Shown: piece by piece, positions 25,198-31,854 of the stretch
Layout: each line of letters begins with the position of its first letter
How positions within the stretch are numbered: position 1 is the first letter of the stretch
Assembly (NCBI GenBank): GCA_016744065.1
Contig: JADGFA010000039.1
Location: 1 to 39,267, forward strand
Direction of reading: 5' to 3'
Source of the DNA: Gammaproteobacteria bacterium
GTDB lineage: Bacteria > Pseudomonadota > Gammaproteobacteria > SZUA-229
DNA length: 39,267 bases
Made by a program: the position numbers and the translations under genes
The notes under the pieces: model-generated
The model's input: only the letters and a program-made list of their open reading frames with translations
Told to the model about the DNA's origin: nothing
The model's database searches: none

Positions 25198-25908
25198 ATG
25201 TTGTGGCAAGAAGATAAAAAAGCAGCTCCTTTTTCAGTGCCTGATACAGTCGCTGATCTGTCGTTTAGCTTAATAAGTAAACAGGTGCCTTTAGACCATG
25301 CTCAGCAGCTTTCTGATGAGCTATTGAAAATACTGCCATGGATAGCAGATGAGCCCCGGGCCGGGATTCATATGATTCATGGAGCAACCACAGGAAACGG
25401 CTGGAATCGTCCTGAAGGTGACTATGAGGATGCCTGTATTTACCTGTCTAAACGTTCAAAAATGCAAATTCGCATGCCTAAAACTCGATATGAGGATATG
25501 AATGCGCTAATTGGTAAAACGATTCAGTTAAATGGACATGATGTTACTTTTGGAGAATACCAGATAAAGCCATTTACACCACTGGGGACCTTATTTTGTC
25601 GATACGCCATTGTTGGTGATAACGAAACAGAAGATCAGTTTGTTGGCAGAGTTGCGGGTAATCTGAAAGCAATGGGCATAAACCTGACTAAAGCGCTGTG
25701 TGGTATGGGACATACATTTAAAATGGCGAAAGGGCCGACCAGAACCATGAGTATTATGGTGGCCGATCTGGACCCGGAAGATGCGGTCACCTTGCAGGTA
25801 AATGGAATTGGCGAAGGTCGAAAAGCCGGATTTGGCCTGTTTATCGCGCATAAAGGCATAAAAGCGGTAGGTGATATGTCGGAAATGCAGCATTTTGATG
25901 GGACATAA
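25198..25908 (+). CDS. Stand-alone Cas6/Cmx6-like RAMP protein
   Basis: A 236-aa protein that I recognise as the family labelled 'type I-MYXAN Cas6/Cmx6', a Cas6-like RAMP fold. The C-terminal glycine-rich loop GIGEGRKAGFGLFIAHKGI (residues 203-221) is the RAMP signature. The N-terminal AGIHMIHGATTGNGW (55-69) and SLMVADLDPED-like stretch (here SIMVADLDPED, 185-195) are family landmarks. Cas6 normally cuts CRISPR RNA, but no array or other cas gene lies in this window. Possible catalytic histidines are H34, H58 and H61. Its position beside the dsr operon and a DsrC paralogue suggests a role in sulfur metabolism or RNA processing outside CRISPR; the function is not established. Confidence 0.75.
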   Translation: MLWQEDKKAAPFSVPDTVADLSFSLISKQVPLDHAQQLSDELLKILPWIADEPRAGIHMIHGATTGNGWNRPEGDYEDACIYLSKRSKMQIRMPKTRYEDMNALIGKTIQLNGHDVTFGEYQIKPFTPLGTLFCRYAIVGDNETEDQFVGRVAGNLKAMGINLTKALCGMGHTFKMAKGPTRTMSIMVADLDPEDAVTLQVNGIGEGRKAGFGLFIAHKGIKAVGDMSEMQHFDGT

Positions 25909-25984
25909 ATTCTCTTGCCTGGACTAAAGAGGAGCGGGGGTGATTTAAACCTAACAGGCGATTACCCCGCTGAAATTCATCGGC

Positions 25985-26031
25985 ATCGGCGAAAGAGCAC
26001 CGTTTTTTGGTATTCTGCCTCCTGTTGTGAT
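25985..26031 (+). repeat. Second repeat family, copy 1
   Basis: CGGCGAAAGAGCACCG...TTCTGCCTCCTGTTGTGAT shares its two ends with 27041-27080 and, inverted, with 28320-28365. Just before it, AGCGGGG/CCCCGCT (about 25933-25973) forms a hairpin 25-65 bp past the Cas6-like stop. I do not know the family. Confidence 0.5.
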
Positions 26032-26042
26032 TTATCCTGATA

Positions 26043-26101
26043 TATATCTAATGGGGTAATCGACATTTTTTTCTTTTTCTTTTAAAGTAGCTTCCCATAA
26101 T
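26043..26101 (+). promoter_or_regulatory. NarL-like box and promoter of the DsrC paralogue
   Basis: The box TATATCT-AA-TGGGGTA is at 26043-26058. A -10-like TAAAGT starts at 26083, 25 bp past the box; CATAAT at 26096 is an alternative. The box end is 85 bp from the start codon, almost the same as at 26630-26645 (84 bp). Confidence 0.55.
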
Positions 26102-26142
26102 TTTACGTATTTAATGAATTTATTAAAATTGAGGTAATGTCC

Positions 26143-26466
26143 ATGGCAGCACTTGATTCTGTTGAAAGAACTGACAAAGGTTATCTGGTTGATATTAACG
26201 ACTGGAATGAAGAAATAGCGGCTGAGTTATTCGTTGAAGAAGAAATCGAGCCAACTCAGGAACATTGGGATGTAATTAAATATGTTCGCAATGAAGTGGT
26301 TAGTGGTGATGAGCCTAATGAACGCGGCATTATGAAAGAAATGGGTAAGCTCTGGGGGCGTAAGGTTAAGTCTAAGGAAATGTATGAAATGTTTCCTGGT
26401 ATGCCTTCCAAGCAGGGTCTGAAAATCGGTGGATGTCCAGCATCTACCCGCAAAGGCGGTTATTAA
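26143..26466 (+). CDS. DsrC-family paralogue lacking both catalytic cysteines (RspA type)
   Basis: A 107-aa DsrC/TusE-family protein: EHWDVIKYVRNEV and EMYEMFPGMPSKQ match the DsrC core. Aligning the C-terminal arm with DsrC (KQACKYAGLPKPTGCV), the first cysteine is replaced by L93 and the penultimate one by K104. A single cysteine, C98 in GGCPAS, lies between them, where DsrC has leucine. It therefore cannot work as a normal DsrC. Paralogues without the cysteines are grouped as RspA and proposed to be regulatory. The ATG at 26143 has GAGG 8 bp upstream; the ATG at 26137 is too close. It has its own NarL-like box and a 3'-end element (copy C). Confidence 0.88.
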   Translation: MAALDSVERTDKGYLVDINDWNEEIAAELFVEEEIEPTQEHWDVIKYVRNEVVSGDEPNERGIMKEMGKLWGRKVKSKEMYEMFPGMPSKQGLKIGGCPASTRKGGY

Positions 26467-26584
26467 GCATCCATCTCACGTTTTATCGGCTCCCTGCCGT
26501 TGTTAGAAAATACTTACTTGCATTTGTAAGCGCGTATTTTCTGCCTAGGCAGAAAACCGATAAAACGTAAGCTGAATACTTAAT
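26462..26584 (+). repeat. 3'-end palindromic element, copy C (DsrC paralogue)
   Basis: This copy includes the stop codon (26464-26466). Arms are ATTAAG, AT, CA, CT and ACGTTTTATCGG on the left and CCGATAAAACGT, AG, TG, AT and CTTAAT on the right, with single mismatches spaced every third base. The core (CGTTGTTAGAAAATAC, a CTTAC/GTAAG stem, GTATTTTCTGCC) is the most diverged of the six. Confidence 0.8.
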
Positions 26585-26629
26585 ACGGTTTCGTACGGTA
26601 TTAAAAGAGATATTAAAAAAATTGGTTTC

Positions 26630-26675
26630 TATTCCTAATGGGGTAGGGGCTTTTTACTGGAATAACGTCTATAAT
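26630..26675 (+). promoter_or_regulatory. NarL-like box and promoter of the 67-aa gene
   Basis: The box TATTCCT-AA-TGGGGTA is at 26630-26645 and differs from the E. coli NarL consensus at one base in each half. A perfect -10 TATAAT starts at 26670, 25 bp past the box, and there is no -35. The box centre is near -44 relative to the expected start, a typical activator position. Confidence 0.65.
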
Positions 26676-26728
26676 TCGTTACACGATGCGGATAAGACGC
26701 AAATAAAAGAATTCATGAGGGTAATACC

Positions 26729-26932
26729 ATGGCTGATAGAGAAGCACTGATCAAAGAATTGATCGACATGCAGAAGAAATTTATCGAAGACGAGCATAAG
26801 AACGGCTTCAATGCACAAAACTACTTCACTCCAGAAGCCGGTTCAGTACTTGACGGATACCGTGAAAAATTCATGGATAAGTCAATGGAGCTTGTAGATG
26901 CAGCTCACGCTGATAAAGGTTCTCATCGTTAA
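26729..26932 (+). CDS. Small unknown protein (67 aa)
   Basis: A charged, probably helical cytosolic protein without cysteine or membrane segment. Visible stretches are ALIKELIDMQKKFIEDEHKNG and YFTPEAGSVLDGYREKFMD. It has a clear ribosome site (GAGG, 8 bp spacing), its own activator-type promoter and a strong terminator, so it is a well-expressed monocistronic gene. I recall similar small proteins of unknown function in other sulfur oxidisers but cannot name a family. The promoter predicts co-regulation with dsrA. Confidence 0.8.
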   Translation: MADREALIKELIDMQKKFIEDEHKNGFNAQNYFTPEAGSVLDGYREKFMDKSMELVDAAHADKGSHR

Positions 26933-26951
26933 GAGCTGATCCTGATGTGAT

Positions 26952-26980
26952 AAAAAGCCGGACTTGTTCCGGCTTTTTTT
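26952..26980 (+). terminator. Rho-independent terminator of the 67-aa gene
   Basis: AAAAAGCCGGA (26952-26962), loop CTTGT, then TCCGGC and seven T. It is a textbook intrinsic terminator 20 bp past the stop. Confidence 0.95.
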
Positions 26981-27038
26981 ATGGTTGGAATTAAGTGAGT
27001 TAGGTTTTGGTAGATTACACTGTTACATCATTTCTTTA

Positions 27039-27176
27039 TCGGGGAAAGAGCATCTTTCCCGCTCTGTCCCCTGTTGTGATGCCATCAAGAGTTTTACAGA
27101 GTCAACTCACTACACTGTCAGTGTATAGTGGTATGGAGATTAAGGGGACAGGGCGCAGAAAACACGACCTTTCCCC
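27039..27176. repeat. Second repeat family, copy 2, as a long palindrome
   Basis: Outer arms TCGGGGAAAG and CTTTCCCCGA, inner CTGTCCCCT/AGGGGACAG, and a central CACTACACTG/CAGTGTATAGTG make an imperfect palindrome of about 138 bp downstream of the converging PiuC-like gene. The left half shares GAAAGAGCA and CTGTCCCCTGTTGTGAT with copy 1. The architecture resembles the 3'-end elements, but the core differs. Confidence 0.65.
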
Positions 27177-27233
27177 GATGGAGATGAGCCTGAACAGGGC
27201 AAATATTTCAGCGAGTAAAAATGTTTGTAATGG

Positions 27234-27908
27234 CTAAATCTCAACCCACATACGCATCAGGTTAATATAGGTATGATCTACCTTCACCACTTCTTCATCA
27301 TCCGGGTATTTTTTCTGTAATGCTTCGCGGGTTTTGTGTAAATTAAATAATAGTTCACGTTTTTCTGCATCACGAATCAAACTCTGAGCCCAGGTAACAG
27401 CCACCAGACGTGTACCACGAGTTACTTCGGCCACGTAGTGTAATGACCCCGATGGGTAGGTAATTGCAGAGCCTGCGGGTAATTTAATGCGCTGTTCTCC
27501 TACCTGAGTCTGAATAACTGTTTCACCGCCTTCATACTCTTCAGGATCGCTTATAAACAGGGTTGTTGACACATCGGTGCGATAACGCCCCTGCATAGGC
27601 CCCATAATTGGATCATCTACGTGCTGGCCATAGGTTTCACCAGGTTCATAGCGTGCGTAAAAAGGTGTTGCTAAGCGGTGTGGCAAAACAGCAGCCTGAT
27701 AGAGAGGGTGATTATAAAGTGAATTCATCACGATATTATTTAACTGGCCGTGCAGTTTTGAATCAGCCGCTAACTCATGGTTTTTTTTAACTTTACGCGC
27801 TGTTTTTCCCGCACTTAATCGACCATCAATATAATCTGCATTTTGTAAAAGATCCCGTACAGCTTTTAATTGATCTTTATGCAAAACTTCAGGAACAATA
27901 ACTAACAT
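27234..27908 (-). CDS. PiuC/YbiX-family Fe(II) dioxygenase
   Basis: A 224-aa PKHD-type hydroxylase. Iron ligands are H96 and D98 (YGQHVDDPI) and H157 (SGSLHYVAEV); R167 in GTRLVAVTW binds 2-oxoglutarate. YEGGETVIQ is another family landmark. Members of this family (PiuC, YbiX) are often linked to iron uptake, but no siderophore receptor is encoded here. The gene faces away from the 106-aa gene and shares a short divergent spacer with it. Confidence 0.88.
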   Translation of the reverse strand: MLVIVPEVLHKDQLKAVRDLLQNADYIDGRLSAGKTARKVKKNHELAADSKLHGQLNNIVMNSLYNHPLYQAAVLPHRLATPFYARYEPGETYGQHVDDPIMGPMQGRYRTDVSTTLFISDPEEYEGGETVIQTQVGEQRIKLPAGSAITYPSGSLHYVAEVTRGTRLVAVTWAQSLIRDAEKRELLFNLHKTREALQKKYPDDEEVVKVDHTYINLMRMWVEI

Positions 27909-27929
27909 AATCTTCTCATTATTAATGTA

Positions 27930-27957
27930 TTTAGAGCTACTTTAAGTCTGGTATAAT
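27930..27957 (+). promoter_or_regulatory. Sigma-70-like promoter of the 106-aa gene
   Basis: TTTAGA (27930-27935) and a perfect TATAAT (27952-27957) are 16 bp apart, 41 bp before the ATG at 27998. Confidence 0.55.
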
Positions 27958-27997
27958 AGCGTTAAATTAAATCGCGATATTGTGCAGAGTCAACCCT

Positions 27998-28318
27998 ATG
28001 AATTTTAATATTACCATTGATGAAGAATCTTATACACTAGAAGTAAAAGATGAGCTTATGCAGGAGCTGGAGAATATTCATAAAGATATGGATGAAGAAT
28101 ATGACAAAGGGATACAGCTTGGTCGTTACTGGATTGATACACCTGATTTAGAGCAGCGTTGTCAATTAACAGCGAATAAAGTAGTGAGTGCAATTCATCA
28201 GGAAAAAGTGCGTGATTTTTATCTGCATTCATCATATATATTAAGAAAATTTCCAGAATTAAAAAGAGTAACGGTAAGTTCTGATTTTGAAATAAGTGAT
28301 ATTGATATCGAAGTGTAA
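27998..28318 (+). CDS. Unknown cytosolic protein (106 aa)
   Basis: I do not recognise a family. It begins MNFNITIDEESYTLEV; the upstream TTG at 27980 is less likely because it adds cysteine-rich leader residues with no ribosome site. The protein is acidic and mostly helical by eye (LMQELENIHKDMDEEYDKG), ending in a beta-like VTVSSDFEISDIDIEV. It has one cysteine. A sigma-70-type promoter precedes it, and a copy of the second repeat family starts right after its stop. Confidence 0.7.
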   Translation: MNFNITIDEESYTLEVKDELMQELENIHKDMDEEYDKGIQLGRYWIDTPDLEQRCQLTANKVVSAIHQEKVRDFYLHSSYILRKFPELKRVTVSSDFEISDIDIEV

Positions 28319-28319
28319 A

Positions 28320-28365
28320 ACAGGGAGGCAGAACACCAAAAAGCGGCGGCTTGTCCCCGAGAGGG
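28320..28365 (-). repeat. Second repeat family, copy 3 (inverted)
   Basis: CAGGGAGGCAGAACACCAAA followed by AAGCGGCGGC matches the reverse complement of copy 1 (CAGGAGGCAGAATACCAAAA...). CCCCGAGAGGGG and CGAG/CTCG hairpins follow (to about 28377). It starts 2 bp past the stop of the 106-aa gene. Confidence 0.5.
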
Positions 28366-28434
28366 GTACTCCTCGATAGGCATGTCTTTTATAAGAAATT
28401 TAAACTGTGAAAATGCTATTTCGTGGCAATATGT

Positions 28435-28881
28435 TTATAGGAATTTCATCATTTTGTAATGTTGAATAGAGTCAAATAAAAGGTAAGTCTTTTCAGTCGT
28501 TTTATACCCCAGTTTTTTATAAAAAATCACAGCATTTTCCCGCGCATTTAAAAACAGTTCACCCGCATTATTATTCTTAGCATACTGTTCCATATGCTTA
28601 ACAATACAGTGTCCTATGCCTTGCCCTTGATAACAGTCATCTACAGCCATATAACGCAGTTGAGCACTGTTTTCTGTCGGAAATTCCAGGCGCGCAATTC
28701 CATAAACAATATTGTTATTAACTACCATTGCATGATAACAGTTGTCATCACTGGCATCCTGTTCACTGCCTTCAGGCTGGTTCCAGGGCTTGCGTAAAAT
28801 ACGCCAGCGTAAATTATAATATTGTTTAAATTCTTCTTCTGTTTTCGGAGAAACAATTTTAAATGGGGTGTCAGTTTGCAT
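28435..28881 (-). CDS. GNAT-family N-acetyltransferase
   Basis: A 148-aa GNAT enzyme. Motif A is LRYMAVDDCYQGQGIGHCIVKHME (about residues 73-96), with the Q-x-x-G-x-G acetyl-CoA loop QGQGIG. LNARENAVIFYKKLGY (about 113-128) is motif B. The N-terminal YYNLRWRILRKPW is typical of small GNATs related to ElaA/YjcF. The substrate is unknown. It starts 8 bp after the stop of the 2OG-oxygenase gene, so the two form an operon. Confidence 0.85.
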   Translation of the reverse strand: MQTDTPFKIVSPKTEEEFKQYYNLRWRILRKPWNQPEGSEQDASDDNCYHAMVVNNNIVYGIARLEFPTENSAQLRYMAVDDCYQGQGIGHCIVKHMEQYAKNNNAGELFLNARENAVIFYKKLGYKTTEKTYLLFDSIQHYKMMKFL

Positions 28882-28889
28882 TGTCTTTA

Positions 28890-29498
28890 TCAGGCAAATG
28901 ATAACCAGGTCGTTGCCACGTATTTAACGCCTTTTTCTAACTGCGAATTTCTGTGTTCATGGGTCCAGAATGTGGGGAATAAAACCAGTGCACCTTCTTT
29001 GGGTTGTACTGCAACATCCTGAAACATAAATTCAGTTGCGCCTCCTGGGCCGGGTACATCGTTCAGATACCATAAAGCCACTAATTGTCGGTCAGCAAAC
29101 TCATGACTGCCGCCGTCAATATGCCAGTTATAATATTCACCTTCAGATGTGCGTTGCATGTTGTAACCGACATCTTTAAATGGGCCTTTAAAAAAGGGAA
29201 AAGCGTCTGAAAACTCACGTAAAGACTGACCTAATGAACGCATTAATTCCTGGGAAATATCACGCCAGTGCTCATGTGCACTAATGGCAAGATCGGTGGA
29301 TTTTTTAATATCGTGGTTTTCTTTAAAGTCCTGGCCTATACGCCCCCGATATTGTGCTTCTGTATCACTTTCAAAGCGGCGTATCATTTCCCTGCAAATG
29401 TCTTTTGGTAGAGCATTGTCATTAATAAAAATAAAACTGTTTTCTTTAACTTCTTTAAAATTAACAAGAGGTTTTTTTTGAGTTGAATCGTGATACAT
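28890..29498 (-). CDS. 2-oxoglutarate/Fe(II) oxygenase
   Basis: A 202-aa protein of the prolyl-hydroxylase-like 2OG-Fe(II) superfamily. Iron ligands are H126 and D128 in NWHIDGG and H180 in FWTHEHRN; K192 in GVKYVATTW is in the position of the 2-oxoglutarate anchor. GPGGATEFMFQD matches the usual jelly-roll strand. The substrate is unknown. With the TauD-like and PiuC-like proteins it makes three Fe(II) dioxygenases within 5.5 kb. Confidence 0.85.
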   Translation of the reverse strand: MYHDSTQKKPLVNFKEVKENSFIFINDNALPKDICREMIRRFESDTEAQYRGRIGQDFKENHDIKKSTDLAISAHEHWRDISQELMRSLGQSLREFSDAFPFFKGPFKDVGYNMQRTSEGEYYNWHIDGGSHEFADRQLVALWYLNDVPGPGGATEFMFQDVAVQPKEGALVLFPTFWTHEHRNSQLEKGVKYVATTWLSFA

Positions 29499-29514
29499 AG
29501 TTTTTTCTTCTTTG

Positions 29515-29601
29515 TCATCCTGAGCGAAGCCGAAGGATCTGGGTTCGTGCTCTGTAGTAATAAGTCATTATACCAGATCCTTTATTTCATTCAGGATGGC
29601 A
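29515..29601. repeat. Dispersed inverted repeat (TCATCCTGAGCGAA type), copy 2
   Basis: TCATCCTGAGCGAA and AGGATCTGG on the left pair with CCAGATCCT and TCAGGATG on the right, around a spacer of about 30 bp. The left half is nearly the same as copy 1 at 4495. It lies between the oxygenase start and the end of the broken gene. Confidence 0.75.
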
Positions 29602-29627
29602 TGTTTTTTAAATTATTTTATATATAA

Positions 29628-30529
29628 TTAAAGATAATTGTTATTAATCAATGTTTCTATTTTGCTTTGAGTATTTTTGCCATATCGTTTATAGATGCAA
29701 AGTATTTGTTCTGCTATATTAATCCAGTGCTTATTGGCTCTGGTAATTAATTTGTTTAAGCTGTCAGGGTTGCTTTTATCAAGCCAGCTCTTATAAGCTT
29801 CGGGCAAGCTTGGGAAAATCATTTTACGCATCGCACTTAAATTGGCAAAGTAAAAATGTATTTGTGCCGTTTCATTTTTATGCAGTAGTTTAGGCAGGGT
29901 AGAAAGCATATCAGCGATGTTATCACGTACTGCTCTCGCCATAAATTCAGCTTGTGAGTGGGGCAGATTAATAATCATTTCTTCCCATTCTTTTCCCAGT
30001 ATTTTACCCGCCTGAATTTCGCCTATTTCATGTTGTAAAATGGTATCAACTTCATTATATAAATGGTTTTATTCTGTACCATACCTGGAGGAGCAGCCAG
30101 ATCACGAGCTAGCTCTTTACCTGAAATATACAGAGTGTAATCATCATGTATTTCTTTATGTAGTAACTCAGCTAAAAAGAAAACGGGTTTACCGTATAAG
30201 CCATAGCCGCCACTATAAACGAGTCTATGTTTCTCCAGATGTTTATTTATTTCATGGCTTTCAAATACATCAAATTCCTGATTATTGATTAATAAGTTAC
30301 TGAGAGGCCGTTCATCAATATTATCCCAGAGGCCCTCACGTTGAGTAAGCCAGTTACTTATGTCCTGATTATCGAGTTTTTGTGAAAAGGGTAACTGCGC
30401 CTCCCAACGGTAAAATTCTCGCATTTTTAACAGATAAATACACAGAGTGTAATTACCCGCATATTGAGCGTCTGAAATATGGCAGTTATGCTGTATTTGT
30501 TGGGCTAGTTTAACTGTTTGTGGCTTCAT
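29628..30529 (-). pseudogene. Frameshifted Sfum_1244-like gene
   Basis: Two reading frames on the minus strand (30529-30023 and on to 29628) join into one protein of about 299 aa if a single TA dinucleotide is removed from ATTTATATAATG near 30060. The join then reads KTIYNEVDTILQHEIGEIQ and continues without a stop to LINNNYL. The N-terminal NCHISDAQYAGNYTLCIYLLKMREFYRWE is the pattern I associate with the Sfum_1244 family of unknown function. As written, the first frame stops 11 codons after the shift. It may be a true recent pseudogene, a TATATA phase-variable tract or an assembly error. Confidence 0.75.
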
Positions 30530-30530
30530 A

Positions 30531-30580
30531 TATACCTATTAGGGATAGGATAATTTATAACTAGGATAGTATACTATTCT
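30531..30580 (+). promoter_or_regulatory. NarL-like box and promoter of the 192-aa gene
   Basis: TATACCT-ATT-AGGGATA (30531-30547) is followed 25 bp later by TACTAT (30572-30577), the same spacing as at 26630. A second palindrome, AGGATAGTA/TACTATTCT, is at 30563-30580. The box abuts the start codon of the divergent broken gene, which it might repress. Confidence 0.5.
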
Positions 30581-30607
30581 GTAACGAGTATCTTTAGAGA
30601 CAATACA

Positions 30608-31186
30608 ATGAGAATGAGAACCAAATGGCACGATAAAGAACGCACCGTGTCGATTGATGAAAAAGCCAATACCATGGCATTTATTTCATGGCGTATTGCA
30701 GCTGCTTTAGTATTAAATCTTGAGAACGAAAATTTTCAGACAGATACCCATAAACAACGTCTGGACGTTATACGTGAGGTGCTAGCTTTTCTGGTTTCTG
30801 TTACAGATCGATTAGTGGCAGGTCAAATGACAGCGGAGGAGCGTCAGGAGTTTGTTGCTAAATATGCGGTTAAGTTGTCTAAGACCTTTCAGGAGAACTG
30901 TGAAGACTTAATTGGCAGAAATACAGATTATAAAAAAGACTTCATTGATGTTTTAAACCAACGTTTAAATGCTTATGCAGAGTGTTCGTGGATTGATGAT
31001 AAGGAAATGCCTGGTTTTCAGTATAAGCGTGATTTTGGTGATTTTATCAGTGCAGAGATGGGTGAAAGGGATAACAAGTGGATTACGGATCAGATTATTG
31101 AAATAGAGGTGCCCGAGATGATGGAAAATCTGAAGAAGTCCAAATATGAAATGGTGGATGGGCGTAGTTCAGCGCAACTTGGATAG
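30608..31186 (+). CDS. Unknown helical protein (192 aa)
   Basis: I do not recognise a named family. It is cytosolic, charged and mostly helical by eye, with MRTKWHDKERTVSIDEKANTMAFISWRIA at the start and GFQYKRDFGDFISAEMGERD near residue 145. There is no signal or membrane segment and only two cysteines. It has an activator-type promoter with a NarL-like box and a strong terminator shared with the convergent 64-aa gene, so it is probably a monocistronic member of the same regulon as dsrA. Confidence 0.75.
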   Translation: MRMRTKWHDKERTVSIDEKANTMAFISWRIAAALVLNLENENFQTDTHKQRLDVIREVLAFLVSVTDRLVAGQMTAEERQEFVAKYAVKLSKTFQENCEDLIGRNTDYKKDFIDVLNQRLNAYAECSWIDDKEMPGFQYKRDFGDFISAEMGERDNKWITDQIIEIEVPEMMENLKKSKYEMVDGRSSAQLG

Positions 31187-31212
31187 AGAGAAACTGCTTT
31201 TAATTCAGGCAC

Positions 31213-31241
31213 AAAAAAAGCCGGGAGATCCCGGCTTTTTT
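31213..31241. terminator. Bidirectional rho-independent terminator
   Basis: AAAAAGCCGGG (31215-31225), loop AGAT and CCCGGC followed by six T serve the 192-aa gene; the A-run on the left serves the convergent 64-aa gene. Confidence 0.95.
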
Positions 31242-31261
31242 ATGTCTAATAAAAGCTAAAA

Positions 31262-31456
31262 TTAAGCTTTAAATTTAGCGGCATTATCTGTGTTGTGATC
31301 GCTACCGTCTTCAAAACCAGCATCATATGCATCGTTAGTGCGTTGCTCTTCACGTTCTGGGTTACATACGTAACCACCTTGCCAGCCCTGGATATACTCT
31401 GGATCAATACCATCTTTCTCCAGTTTAACAACTGTATCGTAATATTCTTGGTTCAT
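31262..31456 (-). CDS. Small unknown protein with GW-x-GG-Y / REEQR motif (64 aa)
   Basis: A small acidic soluble protein. The striking part is IQGWQGGYVCNPEREEQRTNDAYDAGFEDG (about residues 23-52), which looks conserved and faintly resembles the ribosome modulation factor fold (G-W-x-x-G...Y-x-x-G), though I would not call it RMF. AGGAG lies 6 bp before the ATG. It has a strong -10 and a NarL-like box upstream and a terminator downstream, so it is a well-formed monocistronic gene. Confidence 0.8.
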   Translation of the reverse strand: MNQEYYDTVVKLEKDGIDPEYIQGWQGGYVCNPEREEQRTNDAYDAGFEDGSDHNTDNAAKFKA

Positions 31457-31854
31457 AGCTTACTCCTGGTAAAGACCACGTTTATAAGTCATGCCGTTGG
31501 TATTAATACCAGCAACATTAAAATTGGTAAGATTGAAATAGCTTAATAGCCGATTTCGTAATGGCTGGTATTATAGCAGAGATGAAAGCTGTCTATATAT
31601 CCCCATCGGGAGGGTATGTTGTGTTTACAGGTGGCATGGGCTTTTTAAAGCTAAAATACCAAAAATCAGGGCTTATAGTTGATCTTTTCAGTTACTTTAG
31701 GCCTGCTTTAATGAAAAGATAATATGCTATTGTATATGCATATTTTCTAATCCACACTGCCTATCAGTTTATGTGGTGGTGATATTTCTGTTAAAATAGT
31801 GGGCTGAAATAAGTATTATTTCCCCATATTATCAAGTTAAAGAGGTTTATCCCT
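31457..31854. other. Divergent spacer between the 64-aa gene and the Sel1 gene
   Basis: This 398-bp AT-rich spacer holds the promoter and NarL-like box of the 64-aa gene (31570-31616). I find no box, RNA gene or clear promoter in the part before the Sel1 gene, apart from a possible AAAGAGG ribosome site near 31840. Confidence 0.5.
31570..31616 (-). promoter_or_regulatory. NarL-like box and promoter of the 64-aa gene
   Basis: Read toward the gene, TACCCTC-CCGA-TGGGGAT (31616-31599) resembles the proximal dsrA box (TACCCTCCCAAGGGATA). A perfect TATAAT on the minus strand (31575-31570) starts about 24 bp past it. Confidence 0.5.

Noticed and set aside
25198..26100. CRISPR array near the Cas6-like gene
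   Set aside because: There are no regularly spaced direct repeats with spacers on either side; the repeats seen are isolated palindromes.
28361..28377. A further NarL-like box (AGGGGTA half-site)
   Set aside because: Only one half matches, the sequence is explained by overlapping hairpins, and no -10 follows at the usual distance.
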